A stretch of 64,000 bases of DNA from NCBI GenBank assembly GCA_900769615.1, contig CAAGHH010000009.1, positions 33,677 through 97,676 of the forward strand. Direction: 5' to 3'. Positions within the stretch are counted from its first letter, which is position 1. Each line of letters opens with the position of its first letter. Source of the stretch: Selenomonadales bacterium (GTDB taxonomy: Bacteria; Bacillota; Negativicutes; Selenomonadales; Selenomonadaceae). Below the pieces are notes generated by a model. It searched no databases. It had not been told where the DNA came from and saw only the letters and a program-made list of their open reading frames with translations. A program made the translations under genes and the position numbers. Shown piece after piece: positions 17,605-26,609 of this stretch.

Positions 17605-18360
17605 ATGAGTATAAAAATGAAAATAGACAATTTGGATTTATATTATGGTGAGCATCAAGCTTTGTATGATGTATCGCTTGCTGTGCCGAAAAATCATGTA
17701 GTAGCTTTGATTGGACCATCTGGCTGTGGTAAATCAACGTTTTTAAGAACCTTAAATCGGATGAATGATTTAATTGATGGCGTGCATATTGATGGCGAAA
17801 TTAAGCTCGATGGCAAAAGTATTTATGAAGAAGGTACAGATCTAGTCAATTTGCGCAAACGCGTTGGCATGGTTTTCCAACGGCCCAATCCATTTCCAAT
17901 GTCGATTTATGAAAATGTTGCCTATGGTTGCCGGGTTCATGGTATGAAAAATAAAAAACGACTAGATGAAATCGTCGAAAAAAGTTTGCGGGGAGCTGCG
18001 CTTTGGGACGAAGTCAAGGATAGATTAGATGCCTCCGCTATGGGGATGTCAGGTGGTCAGCAGCAGCGCCTGTGTATTGCTAGAGTTATGGCAGTTGAGC
18101 CGGAAGTGGTGCTTATGGATGAGCCATGTTCAGCGTTAGACCCGATATCGACGATGAAGATTGAGGAATTGGTAGCGGAGATTAAGAAGAAATTTACTAT
18201 TGTAATGGTTACGCATAATATGCAGCAGGCAGCGCGGGTTTCTGATTATACGGCTTTTTTTCTCAATGGCAAATTGATAGAGCATGATAAGACAGACGTG
18301 ATATTTACTAAGCCACATGACAAAAAAACGGAAGATTATATTACCGGTCGTTTTGGTTGA
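17605..18360 (+). CDS. pstB: Phosphate ABC transporter ATP-binding protein
   Basis: ATG 17605 has GGAGG eight bases upstream; the longer frame back to 17566 enters the terminator. The protein has 251 residues. Walker A GPSGCGKST, the PstB-typical RVGMVFQRPNPFPMSIYENV, signature MSGGQQQRLCIARVMA, and Walker B VVLMDEPCSALDP are all present. It energises high-affinity phosphate import by PstSCA. It is followed after 34 bases by phoU. It is separated from pstSCA by the oppositely oriented phoR, an unusual arrangement. No Pho box was recognised directly upstream. Confidence 0.96.
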   Translation: MSIKMKIDNLDLYYGEHQALYDVSLAVPKNHVVALIGPSGCGKSTFLRTLNRMNDLIDGVHIDGEIKLDGKSIYEEGTDLVNLRKRVGMVFQRPNPFPMSIYENVAYGCRVHGMKNKKRLDEIVEKSLRGAALWDEVKDRLDASAMGMSGGQQQRLCIARVMAVEPEVVLMDEPCSALDPISTMKIEELVAEIKKKFTIVMVTHNMQQAARVSDYTAFFLNGKLIEHDKTDVIFTKPHDKKTEDYITGRFG

Positions 18361-18394
18361 GGTGTCGTCAAATTACTAGCGAGGTGTTTAGATT

Positions 18395-19066
18395 ATGGAA
18401 CAGACTAGACAGGAATACATTCAAGCATTGCAATTAGTGCAGGATAAAGTAACTGATATGGGGAAGCTGGCACATGAAGCAGTAAAAAAAGCAGTTCGTG
18501 CGCTGCTTAATGGCGATACCACGCTTGCCAATGAAGTAATGCGTGAAGATGATCGTATCGACGATATGATTGTTGATATTGAAGATGATTGCATTCTGCT
18601 TATTGCTAAACAGCAGCCGATAGCGCATGATTTACGTGTTATCGCTACTGGTTTTAAGATCTCTACTGATATTGAGCGTATCGGGGACCATGCTTTTGAT
18701 ATTGCTAAGACCGTGCAGGAAGTATTGGTTCCGCTTGATAACAAACGGATGCAATGCGTGCGGGAACTAGCAGAGTGTGCGATAAAAATGGTTGGCCAGG
18801 CCATGAAAGCTTACCATGAAAAGGATGTTCAGCTGGCAGATGACGTCCGCAAAATGGATGTTGAAATGGATAAGATTTTTGAAAAGACCTTCTATGCATT
18901 ATCAGATTTTGTAACAGATGAAGCTAGCCGGCAAGAACGGGTTACGCAGCTATTGTTTATCGCTCGTTTCTTGGAGCGCATTGGTGATCATGCAGTGAAT
19001 ATCGCTGAATGGGTTATTTATCTGGAGACGGCGGAACGGATTCATCATAAAAAGCATTTAGTTTGA
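18395..19066 (+). CDS. phoU: Phosphate-specific transport regulator PhoU
   Basis: A 223-residue cytosolic all-helical protein built of two three-helix repeats. The repeated signatures IERIGDHAFDIAKT (first half) and LERIGDHAVNIAEWVIYL (second half) are the metal-binding PhoU motifs. PhoU links the Pst transporter to the PhoR kinase and represses the regulon when phosphate is plentiful. It is transcribed with pstB. Its 3' end overlaps the end of phoR on the other strand by nine bases. Confidence 0.96.
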   Translation: MEQTRQEYIQALQLVQDKVTDMGKLAHEAVKKAVRALLNGDTTLANEVMREDDRIDDMIVDIEDDCILLIAKQQPIAHDLRVIATGFKISTDIERIGDHAFDIAKTVQEVLVPLDNKRMQCVRELAECAIKMVGQAMKAYHEKDVQLADDVRKMDVEMDKIFEKTFYALSDFVTDEASRQERVTQLLFIARFLERIGDHAVNIAEWVIYLETAERIHHKKHLV

Positions 19067-20830
19067 TGCTTGGGGAAAGATCAGGGTAAAGGTAGTGCCT
19101 TTATTGATTTCACTAGTTACGCTGATATGACCATTAAAGGTTTCCGTTAGAAATTTTACTAATGACAAACCAATGCCATTGCCACCTGATTTGCGGGCGC
19201 GGGCTTTGTCTACGCGATAAAAGCGGTCAAATATCCGTGGCAGATTTTCGGCGTCAATACCAATACCGTTATCTTTGATAGTAAAGATGACGGTATTTTT
19301 TTCATTATAGCAGGCAAGTTCAATATTACCGCCAGTGGGGGTGTATTTAATAGCATTTTCGGTTAAGTTGCGGATAATTTGTTCAATGAGGTCAGGTGCT
19401 GCCAGTATATAAGGTGCAGTTACTGGTTCATGCACGACTATTTTTTGCGCCTTGTTGTCAGCTAAGGTTTGCAGGTGCTTAGCAGCTTGAGTGATGATTT
19501 CACGGCAATTTACTTTAGTGCGGGGAATACTGTCACGATAGCTTTTGCTATCAAGGCGGGATAAAGTCAGCAAGCCTTTAATCAAGCGGTTCATGCGCTG
19601 AGCTTCGTTATATATCACATCGGCAAAATGTCTGGAGGTATCCGGCTCGGAAAAATCGTCTTCTCTAAGCATTTCGGCAAAACCGGAAATTGCAGTTAAG
19701 GGTGTGGCTAGTTCATGGGCGGCATTACCGGTAAATGCCATTTGTCGTTCATGTATATCTTGCAGTAATGAAATATCATAAAATACGGCTACGGCCATTT
19801 GTTTGTCATTATCAAGGCAGCTTGAAAGATAAATTTCAAAGGTACGCGGTGGCACCCGTAAGGTTATGGTTTGAGCCTTCTCTGTTTGCATTACCCGCAA
19901 AGCCGTTTCAGACAGTATAGCATTACCAATTACATGAATGCTATGCCGGTTTAAATCATTCAAATTGATATCAAAAAGCTTTTGCGCGCGATTATTGACA
20001 TCAACAATATGACCACAGCTGTCAATCAGCATAACAGCATTATCCATATGCTCAAGAATTAAGGTCAGCTTGTGAGTTTCAGCTTGTGATTCACGAATTT
20101 TGGCAGCTAAATTGCTGGTAAGTTTATTTATGGTATGGGAAAGCAGGTCAAATTCATCATGAGTTTTTAAGGTGAGACGCCGATTTAAATCACCGTGGGC
20201 TATAGCCAAAGCGTCTTTAGTAATGTGTCGCAAGCGTTTTTCTTGTCGGCGTGCTAGCCAGATAGCCATAGCAATAGCAGCGACAAAGGCAATTGCCAGC
20301 GCTGCCAGGATAACACGGACAATGTCCCAATAGGCTGATTCGGCAGGGGCAAGTGAGGTTGAGGTACGGATAACGCCAGCGAGCCGCCCGTTTTCATAAA
20401 TGGGAATAGCCACATAAAGCAGATTTTCATGCAAGGTCTGACTGTAGCGGATAGCGGTGCCAATGGCATCATTTTTGCCTGATTTCAAGGCAGCTTGTAC
20501 TTCACTTCTCGCCAAATGATTATCTAAATCACCAGTAGGCTCGGAGGTATCAGCCAAAACATTACCGCTTTCGTCAATGATAGTAATGCGTAAAGAGGTG
20601 TCATTACTTATTTTTTCAGCAATATTATTTAAGTTAGTGTTTTTATAATAAAGATCGTTTTTTAAGGTTATTTCAATTATGCGAGCGTTGCGTATAAGGG
20701 AGCTTTGCAGTCGTTCTAGTGTATTTTGATAAAAATAATGTAACAAATAAATGCCGAGCAAAGCCAAAGACGTGAGAACGACTAATAAAATAGAGGCTAT
20801 TAGCCGGCGGGTTATGCCTGATTTAAACAA
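19058..20830 (-). CDS. phoR: PhoR-type sensor histidine kinase
   Basis: A 590-residue membrane kinase with a TTG start seven bases after GGAGAGG. Order: TM1 (about 11-33), extracytoplasmic Cache-like sensor (about 40-168), TM2 (about 170-193), HAMP (about 194-246), PAS (about 250-350), HisKA with HELATPLTAI (His372), and a HATPase with N and G boxes (IRNLTENAIKYTPTGG; IKDNGIGID; GGNGIGLSLVKFL). This is the layout of Firmicutes PhoR/WalK kinases. The genomic setting between phoU and pstS supports PhoR. No response regulator is adjacent, so the partner PhoB/PhoP must be elsewhere. Confidence 0.87.
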   Translation of the reverse strand: MFKSGITRRLIASILLVVLTSLALLGIYLLHYFYQNTLERLQSSLIRNARIIEITLKNDLYYKNTNLNNIAEKISNDTSLRITIIDESGNVLADTSEPTGDLDNHLARSEVQAALKSGKNDAIGTAIRYSQTLHENLLYVAIPIYENGRLAGVIRTSTSLAPAESAYWDIVRVILAALAIAFVAAIAMAIWLARRQEKRLRHITKDALAIAHGDLNRRLTLKTHDEFDLLSHTINKLTSNLAAKIRESQAETHKLTLILEHMDNAVMLIDSCGHIVDVNNRAQKLFDINLNDLNRHSIHVIGNAILSETALRVMQTEKAQTITLRVPPRTFEIYLSSCLDNDKQMAVAVFYDISLLQDIHERQMAFTGNAAHELATPLTAISGFAEMLREDDFSEPDTSRHFADVIYNEAQRMNRLIKGLLTLSRLDSKSYRDSIPRTKVNCREIITQAAKHLQTLADNKAQKIVVHEPVTAPYILAAPDLIEQIIRNLTENAIKYTPTGGNIELACYNEKNTVIFTIKDNGIGIDAENLPRIFDRFYRVDKARARKSGGNGIGLSLVKFLTETFNGHISVTSEINKGTTFTLIFPQASN

Positions 20831-20899
20831 AAAAATCCTCTCCTGCCTATTATGTAATAAAGTAAGGTGCGTAAATTCATTTTAGCATACATTTTAGCA

Positions 20900-20943
20900 A
20901 TTTATGACAGTTTACATAATCTTAACATGACCACAACATAAAA
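20900..20943. promoter_or_regulatory. Pho box: 11-bp direct repeats
   Basis: Four tandem 11-base units begin at 20900, 20911, 20922 and 20933. The hexamers at the last three are TTTACA, TTAACA and ACAACA; the first is degenerate (ATTTAT). This matches the PhoP/PhoB tandem-repeat site, hexamer plus five-base spacer, of the Bacillus type. It lies between divergent phoR and pstS. A possible -10 for pstS (TATGAC, 20964-20969) follows about 25 bases after the last repeat. Confidence 0.78.
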
Positions 20944-21031
20944 CCAGGCAAGTTTTGTTAGGATATGACTATGAGGTTTGAAAAAATCCTTAGTAAAAGT
21001 TACGTGGATTTGCGTACAGGAGGAAAAGAAC

Positions 21032-21892
21032 ATGTGGAACAAGAAAAAAATTGCTTTGGCAATGAGTGCACTTATGGTGAGTGCGGCGATGGTATTTACC
21101 GGCTGTGGTGGTTCGCAGTCAGCTTCAAGCGGTTTGGACGCAGAAGTTTCAGGTAAGATTTCAGCCTCGGGCTCAACGGCACTGCTGCCACTTTTGAAAC
21201 CAGCGCAGGAGGAATTCCAAAATAAGCATAGCAAGGTTACAGTCAATGTAGCAGGTGGCGGTTCGTTTACCGGTATGAATCAGGTTGCAGAAGGTTCCGT
21301 TGATATTGGTAACTCTGATGTTAATCTGCCGGAAGATTATAAAGATAAAGGACTAGTTGACCATAAGGTCGTAGTTGAGCCATTTGTATTTATCGTTGAT
21401 AAAGCCAATAACATTGATAATCTGACGAAACAGCAGGTGATTGATATCCTCACGGGCAAGATTACCAACTGGAAAGAAGTTGGCGGTGCCGATCAGAAAA
21501 TTACACTGGTACATCGGGCTAAATCCTCAGGCTCCCGTGCAACTATCAGTGATGTAGTTTTAAAGGGAGCAGCGTTTACCGATGATGCTGTTATTCAGGA
21601 TTCTAATGGTGCTGTTCGGGCAGCTATTGCCAGCACGCCGGGCGCTATCGGTTATGTAGATGCTCCGTATGCTGATGATTCTGTAAAGGTTTTGAAATTT
21701 GATGGCGTTGAATTCTCCGCCCAGAACATCATTGATGGTAAATATCCAATTTATGGCTATGGTCATATGTACACGAAGGGTGAGCCGACTGGTGCCGTTA
21801 AGGCTTTCATTGATTACATAATGAGCGATGAATTCCAGAACAGTCAGGTGGAAAAACTGGGCTTCATTCCAGTAAGCAAAATGAAGAAATAA
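21032..21892 (+). CDS. pstS: Phosphate-binding lipoprotein PstS
   Basis: ATG 21032 sits eight bases after a perfect AGGAGG; the longer frame from 20978 has no ribosome site and would spoil the signal peptide. The protein has 286 residues. A lipoprotein signal peptide ends at the lipobox FTGC, so it is anchored outside the cytoplasmic membrane or in the periplasm. The mature part shows SGKISASGSTALLPLLKP, GGGSFTGMNQVAEGSVDIGNSD and RAKSSGSRATISD, the phosphate-binding motifs of PstS. It captures phosphate for PstCAB and lies directly behind the Pho box. Confidence 0.95.
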   Translation: MWNKKKIALAMSALMVSAAMVFTGCGGSQSASSGLDAEVSGKISASGSTALLPLLKPAQEEFQNKHSKVTVNVAGGGSFTGMNQVAEGSVDIGNSDVNLPEDYKDKGLVDHKVVVEPFVFIVDKANNIDNLTKQQVIDILTGKITNWKEVGGADQKITLVHRAKSSGSRATISDVVLKGAAFTDDAVIQDSNGAVRAAIASTPGAIGYVDAPYADDSVKVLKFDGVEFSAQNIIDGKYPIYGYGHMYTKGEPTGAVKAFIDYIMSDEFQNSQVEKLGFIPVSKMKK

Positions 21893-21941
21893 GTCTTTTA
21901 GTGAAAATGTTAGGGTAATTTATGCAGGATAGGAGCACGGT

Positions 21942-22874
21942 ATGGAACAGGCAGTTAATTTAAGCCAGACAGGAGCAGGGGCAGGTGCCAATCATCCTGG
22001 TGGTGAACACCAGCGCCGGCTGTTTTACGACAGGTGTGGGCGGTATTTGTTTATCGCAGCTGCCTGTCTCATGACAGTGATTATCTTCTCGATTATTTTC
22101 TTTGTGGGCAGGCAGGGCTTGCTTACCTTTTCAGAAGTTAGCCCCATTGAGTTTTTCTTTAGCTCAGCTTGGGATCCGTCCCTTGGAAAATATGGCGCTT
22201 TATCATTTATTTTAGGTTCGGTAGCGTCGACCTTGCTGGCAGTAGTATTTGGCGCTCCGCTAGGACTTTTGGGCGCGATATTCTTAGCTAAGGTGGCACC
22301 GTTATGGTTAAAACGCATTATGCGTCCAGCAACTGACTTATATGTAGCAATTCCCTCGGTCGTCTACGGCTATATTGGTCTTACTTTGCTGGTGCCATTC
22401 TTGCGCGGAATGTTTAATGTACCTACAGGCTTTGGTGTTTTAGCCTCATCTTTGGTGCTATCGATAATGATACTGCCAACGATTTTGTCAATCAGCGTTG
22501 ATGCCTTGAATGCTGTACCAAAACCACTAGAGGAAGCATCTTTAGCCTTAGGTGCAACCTGGTGGCAAACTATGATTCATGTCATAATGCCAGCAGCAAC
22601 ACCAGGAATTTTGACGGCAATTGTCTTAGCTATGGCCAGAGCAGTTGGTGAAACTATGGCTGTGCAAATGCTTATCGGTAACACGCCGCAGCTGATTACT
22701 TCGGTGTTTACGCCGACTGCAACCCTTACTAGCAACATCGTGGTGGAAATGGGAAATACGCCGTTTGGTTCTGTTTGGGGTAATGCTTTATTCTTAATGG
22801 CCTTTGTACTCCTTATATTATCCTTAGCGATGATTCTTTTGATTCGTCGCTTTGGCACACGGAAGGTGGCATAA
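21942..22874 (+). CDS. pstC: Phosphate ABC transporter permease PstC
   Basis: A 310-residue inner membrane protein with six predicted segments. The EAA-loop region reads EEASLALGATWWQTMIHVIMPAATPGILTA, and PSVVYGYIGL precedes it, as in PstC. It forms the phosphate channel with PstA. It lies 49 bases after pstS, and its stop is one base from the pstA start. Confidence 0.95.
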   Translation: MEQAVNLSQTGAGAGANHPGGEHQRRLFYDRCGRYLFIAAACLMTVIIFSIIFFVGRQGLLTFSEVSPIEFFFSSAWDPSLGKYGALSFILGSVASTLLAVVFGAPLGLLGAIFLAKVAPLWLKRIMRPATDLYVAIPSVVYGYIGLTLLVPFLRGMFNVPTGFGVLASSLVLSIMILPTILSISVDALNAVPKPLEEASLALGATWWQTMIHVIMPAATPGILTAIVLAMARAVGETMAVQMLIGNTPQLITSVFTPTATLTSNIVVEMGNTPFGSVWGNALFLMAFVLLILSLAMILLIRRFGTRKVA

Positions 22875-22875
22875 A

Positions 22876-23730
22876 ATGAATACGAAAATACAAAATGATA
22901 TCGCCCGTGCAGGACTTTGGACAGTGGGAATATTCATTTTGGCTTTGCTGGCGGCCTTCCTGGGGTATATCCTGTATAAAGGTCTTCCAGTGCTGAATTG
23001 GCATTTTATCTTTGGCAAGTCGAGTGATATTATGGCTGGCGGAGGTGTCGGGGCGCAGCTATTCAACTCATTTTATATGCTGTTCCTGTCAATGGCTGTT
23101 TCGATTCCGTTAGCTATTGGTGCTGGTATCTATTTGGCTGAATATGCAAGAGAAAACCGCTTGACGAAATGCATCAGACTTTCAGTCGAGAGCTTAGCTA
23201 CCGTACCATCGATAGTATTAGGCTTGTTTGGTATGATTATCTTCGTTAATGAAATGCATTTAGGTTTCAGTATCCTGGGTGGTTCGCTTACTTTGGTGCT
23301 CTTAAATCTGCCTATGCTGGTACGAGTTACCGAAGAATCAATTAAGACGGTGCCTAAGTCGTATGAAGAAGCTAGTTTAGCTTTAGGTGCAACTAAATTG
23401 CAGACTATCTTTAAGGTCGTTTTGCCTAGTGCCTTGCCGGGAATTTTGACGGGAATTACGCTTACTGCCGGTCGTGCCTTAGGTGAAACAGCAATCCTTA
23501 TCTTCACGGCTGGCACAACGGTTTCGCGCTTCCTTTATGATACTGACGTTATGGCCGGCGGTGAAACACTGGCAGTTCATCTTTGGTATTTGATGAGTGC
23601 GGGGCTGGTTCCAGACCGTGACATGATAGCTGATGGCATAGGGGCCTTGCTTATAATTACGATTTTGCTATTTAACTTCATTTTGGTATTACCGCTTAAA
23701 TATTTACAGCGGCATACCGTCAGCCGGTAA
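22876..23730 (+). CDS. pstA: Phosphate ABC transporter permease PstA
   Basis: ATG 22876 is chosen (MNTKIQND...), with GGAAGGTGG inside the end of pstC as ribosome site; the upstream ATG at 22852 overlaps pstC without one. The protein has 284 residues and six membrane segments. The permease motif EEASLALGATKLQTIFKVVLPSALPGILTG and the PSIVLGLFGM segment identify PstA. pstB does not follow, as it would in most pst operons. A strong terminator closes the unit. Confidence 0.95.
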   Translation: MNTKIQNDIARAGLWTVGIFILALLAAFLGYILYKGLPVLNWHFIFGKSSDIMAGGGVGAQLFNSFYMLFLSMAVSIPLAIGAGIYLAEYARENRLTKCIRLSVESLATVPSIVLGLFGMIIFVNEMHLGFSILGGSLTLVLLNLPMLVRVTEESIKTVPKSYEEASLALGATKLQTIFKVVLPSALPGILTGITLTAGRALGETAILIFTAGTTVSRFLYDTDVMAGGETLAVHLWYLMSAGLVPDRDMIADGIGALLIITILLFNFILVLPLKYLQRHTVSR

Positions 23731-23742
23731 AAAGCTATTGGC

Positions 23743-23789
23743 AACAGGTGTGACAGAATGTGTAAGCATTTTGTCACACCTGTTTTCTT
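23743..23789 (+). terminator. Terminator after pstA
   Basis: A 13-bp stem (AACAGGTGTGACA at 23743-23755 with its complement at 23772-23784) is followed by TTCTTTT. The loop can form a small inner hairpin. Confidence 0.9.
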
Positions 23790-23829
23790 TTGGAATGGTA
23801 TTTAGTATTTGCAGGCATTTTTATATACC

Positions 23830-23858
23830 TTGAATTTTTCAGACTAGCAGGTTATAAT
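23830..23858 (+). promoter_or_regulatory. Promoter of the dedA-family gene
   Basis: TTGAAT (23830-23835) and a perfect TATAAT (23853-23858) have a 17-base spacer. Confidence 0.75.
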
Positions 23859-23909
23859 ACCTGTTAATAAATCGTGTATCAATAATACCTAAACAGGGGG
23901 ACTTTTTTT

Positions 23910-24518
23910 ATGGAGCAATATTCGGCGCTGTTTTTGGATTTTATAGCGTCTTGGGGTTATACGGCAGTTGCGCTGCTGATGGCAGCTGAAAATGCTTGTA
24001 TACCGATTCCAAGTGAGCTGATTCTTGGCTTTGCCGGTTTTTTGATTTTTTCCGGGCAAATGACTTATACGGGAGCACTGGCTGCTGGTATGATTGGTGG
24101 CATGGCTGGTTCGATATTTGCTTACGTGGCTGGTCATTATGGCGGGCGCAGTTTTATTGATAAATATGGTAAATATTTTTTTATCAAGAAATCACATGTA
24201 GATATTGCGCAAAACTGGTTTGATAAATATGGGCTGAAGGCAGTGTTTTTCAGCAGGATGCTGCCGGTAGTAAGAACGTTTATCTCACTTCCAGCAGGGT
24301 TTGCTCATGTTGATATGAAAAAGTTTTTGCTGCTTACTTTTGCTGGTTCCCTGCCTTGGACCATGTTAATACTTGCTGCTGGCATGATGCTAGGAAAAAG
24401 CTGGGAAATAATGCTTACAATTGGTCACCAGGCGAGTCTTATCTTTGTCGGAATCTGTGCTTTGCTTTTAGTCGTATGGTATATAAGGTATCAAAAAAAG
24501 AAAAAAGCTCGCCAATAA
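23910..24518 (+). CDS. DedA-family membrane protein
   Basis: A 202-residue integral membrane protein. The motifs ENACIPIPSELILGFAGFL and the conserved FSRMLPVVRTFISLPAGFAHVDMKKFLL, with GSLPWTMLIL, are characteristic of the DedA/SNARE-associated family. These proteins are implicated in flipping phospholipid or undecaprenyl phosphate and in maintaining membrane potential; the specific role is not determined. The C-terminus is short and basic (RYQKKKKARQ). It has its own promoter. Its 3' end enters a bidirectional terminator shared with the convergent AEC transporter. Confidence 0.92.
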   Translation: MEQYSALFLDFIASWGYTAVALLMAAENACIPIPSELILGFAGFLIFSGQMTYTGALAAGMIGGMAGSIFAYVAGHYGGRSFIDKYGKYFFIKKSHVDIAQNWFDKYGLKAVFFSRMLPVVRTFISLPAGFAHVDMKKFLLLTFAGSLPWTMLILAAGMMLGKSWEIMLTIGHQASLIFVGICALLLVVWYIRYQKKKKARQ

Positions 24519-24556
24519 GCGAGCATGAAATAGCCTGCTTGCAGCAGGTTATTTTA
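24506..24556. terminator. Bidirectional terminator between dedA-like and AEC genes
   Basis: Two stacked hairpins: AGCTCGC paired with GCGAGC (24506-24524), and AATAGCCTGC paired with GCAGGTTATT (about 24529-24553). They overlap the ends of both convergent genes. Confidence 0.75.
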
Positions 24557-25502
24557 ATATAAAGAATAATAACGGAAAGAAAATTATCAAAAAAGCTGCG
24601 GTTGTTATGACAAAGGAAGATACAGCTAAATCAACGCTTAATTTATACAGCTTGGATGCCAGTACAGCGTTTATTGCGGTAGGACAAAATGCTACTATTA
24701 TAAGCGTATGACGCAAGATATCATCGGCGACAAAGATTTTGGTGAGAACGATAAAAATAGCCGGAGTAATAATAAAACGAAGCAGCGTCAAGCTGTGAAC
24801 CTTGTGGGCATAATGGCGTACTTGTTGAAAATTGATTAGGAAACCAACGGGCAGCATAGCTATCCAAGCGGCAATATGGACTAGACTTTGGAATAGCGTT
24901 GCCAAAAAATCTGGCCGGGAAATATCAGCCGCATTTAAGTATAAACCGGCAATCATACCAATGAGGCTAAGCTGATTCCAAGAAATAAACATCTCGCGAA
25001 AACTTTGCCAGCGGCTGGTTTTGCGGACGCCGTTATTATATTTGACATAATAATATTGGGCAAGGGGAAATATTACCAAGCATAAAAGAAAGTTTTGACA
25101 AGTACCGATAATCTGCGTGTAAGCAAAGCCTGCTTCGTTATAAAGAATGAAAGCACAGACACCGCCTAATGTGCCAATATTAGCTAACATCGCACTGGCA
25201 ATGTAAGCACCTCTATCTAAAAGATTGGGCAAGCGACGGGCAAATAAAGCAAAACCGATTGCGCCTGGCAGTAAAACCAGGGCAAAGCCAAATAAAGGAA
25301 CTAAAAGCAGGCTCAAAGAAAGCGGCAGTACCCAAAAGCTAAGCAGTGATAGTATTGTATAAACGCAAATTACGTTAAAGCGAATCAGTTTAGTAATCGA
25401 ATTTTCGGATACAATATTTTTTTGATGCAAAAAATAACCGACAATTAGTGGCATAATAAGATCGGTTACAACATAAAGCAGGCGTAAGTTTGCTCCCTCC
25501 AA
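24549..25502 (-). CDS. AEC-family (auxin efflux carrier-like) transporter
   Basis: An all-hydrophobic protein with about ten membrane segments. The N-terminal half has DLIMPLIVGYFLHQK and the C-terminal half ends VAFCPTAINAVLASKLYKLSVDLAVSSFVITT, typical of the AEC/Mem_trans family that exports or imports small organic acids. TTG 25502 (317 residues) is preferred because AGGAGAGG lies seven bases upstream; ATG 25529 would add nine charged residues and overlap that site. The substrate is unknown. Confidence 0.83.
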   Translation of the reverse strand: MEGANLRLLYVVTDLIMPLIVGYFLHQKNIVSENSITKLIRFNVICVYTILSLLSFWVLPLSLSLLLVPLFGFALVLLPGAIGFALFARRLPNLLDRGAYIASAMLANIGTLGGVCAFILYNEAGFAYTQIIGTCQNFLLCLVIFPLAQYYYVKYNNGVRKTSRWQSFREMFISWNQLSLIGMIAGLYLNAADISRPDFLATLFQSLVHIAAWIAMLPVGFLINFQQVRHYAHKVHSLTLLRFIITPAIFIVLTKIFVADDILRHTLIIVAFCPTAINAVLASKLYKLSVDLAVSSFVITTAAFLIIFFPLLFFILK

Positions 25503-25575
25503 GCACGGTCCTCTCCTTTTTATTAACAAATATTACGAAATTATATAGAACGAATTTATAGTATCACTGTTATGC

Positions 25576-25581
25576 TATAAT
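25576..25581 (+). promoter_or_regulatory. Extended -10 promoter of the EamA-family gene
   Basis: TGCTATAAT (25573-25581) is an extended -10 element. The -35 region is weak. Confidence 0.5.
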
Positions 25582-25620
25582 GTAAATGTTTGCAATAAGA
25601 TAATTTCTAGCAAGGAAAGT

Positions 25621-26541
25621 GTGGTAGAGTTTATGCGAAATTTGCTGCTAGGATCGTTGTTTTTATCATTAGCCGGCAGTATTTGGGGGGCTATGTTCAT
25701 AGCGGTGAGGTGTTCAATTTTTGTTATAGCCCCCATTCCATTGGTGTGGCTGCGTTATGGTACGGCTTTATTAGCCTTGCTGGCACTGATGGTTTTAAAG
25801 AAAGCTTCGTGGTATATTGCACCTAAGGATAGAAAAATTTTATTATTGTCAGCGTTAATTGGTCAAGCTCTTTCGATTGTTACGCAGGAAACAGGAACCA
25901 TGCTGACATCAGCTCAGACAGGTTCGGTCATCACGGCAGCAACGCCAGCATTTATGGTGGTTTTTGGCTGCTGGCTTTTAAAGGAAAAATTTACTAAAGC
26001 CAGAGCTTTATCCGTGCTGCTAGCAACGGTGGGGGTAATTTTTATAGTATTTGATCCAGATAATATACAATTGAATGTTTGGGGCGGGGTGTCACTTTTT
26101 ATAGCAGCTGTTACTTGGGCGTTAATGTCAGTAATGCTGAAGTTTTTAGCTAAGTATTCAGTAATTACACTTACTTTCTATGCCGTGCTGATTGCCTTTA
26201 TAGTATTAGCGCCTTACAGTATTTGGTGGCTGCTTACAATAGGTGATTTTCAAGCTATGTCAGTACCAGTAGTGTGGGGATCGGTACTATATTTAGGTTT
26301 TGTCTCGACGACGGCTGGTTTTTGTCTTTGGAATAAAGGACTTACTTATATGGATGCATCTATTGGCGGATTGTTTATGTTTTTTCAACCGGTTGTCGGT
26401 ACTTTTTTAGGCTGGTGGCTTTTAGCTGAACCCATTACTGCTTATTTTTGGTTAGGTTTTATTTTAATTGCGATAGGAGTTATTTTAGCGCTAAAAGGTG
26501 GCAATACGACGGCTAAGGAGAAATTAGCCAGAACGGTATAA
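25621..26541 (+). CDS. EamA/DMT-family transporter
   Basis: 306 residues from GTG 25621; ATG 25633, four codons later, is an alternative, as AAGGAA is close to the GTG and far from the ATG. There are ten predicted membrane segments in two EamA repeats. Each repeat ends with the usual loop and conserved patch (LLKEKFTKARALSVLLATVGVIFI in repeat 1, LLAEPITAYFWLGFILIAIGVIL in repeat 2). This is the drug/metabolite transporter superfamily; most members export amino acids or other metabolites. Substrate not assignable. Confidence 0.9.
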   Translation: MVEFMRNLLLGSLFLSLAGSIWGAMFIAVRCSIFVIAPIPLVWLRYGTALLALLALMVLKKASWYIAPKDRKILLLSALIGQALSIVTQETGTMLTSAQTGSVITAATPAFMVVFGCWLLKEKFTKARALSVLLATVGVIFIVFDPDNIQLNVWGGVSLFIAAVTWALMSVMLKFLAKYSVITLTFYAVLIAFIVLAPYSIWWLLTIGDFQAMSVPVVWGSVLYLGFVSTTAGFCLWNKGLTYMDASIGGLFMFFQPVVGTFLGWWLLAEPITAYFWLGFILIAIGVILALKGGNTTAKEKLARTV

Positions 26542-26549
26542 AATTTTTC

Positions 26550-26578
26550 TTGCGTTAAAGTAAGTTGCGTGATATAAT
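26550..26578 (+). promoter_or_regulatory. Promoter of the rpsF-ssb-rpsR operon
   Basis: TTGCGT (26550-26555) and perfect TATAAT (26573-26578) have a 17-base spacer, leaving a leader of about 87 bases before rpsF. Confidence 0.78.
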
Positions 26579-26609
26579 TTTCTAGTCGTGAGACAAATTT
26601 GTTAATGAG

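Noticed and set aside
18421..18804. 127-residue minus-strand ORF opposite phoU
   Set aside because: Serine/isoleucine-rich shadow of phoU; no ribosome site or recognisable domain.
23130..23516. 128-residue minus-strand ORF opposite pstA
   Set aside because: Shadow frame of a conserved permease gene, without start signals.
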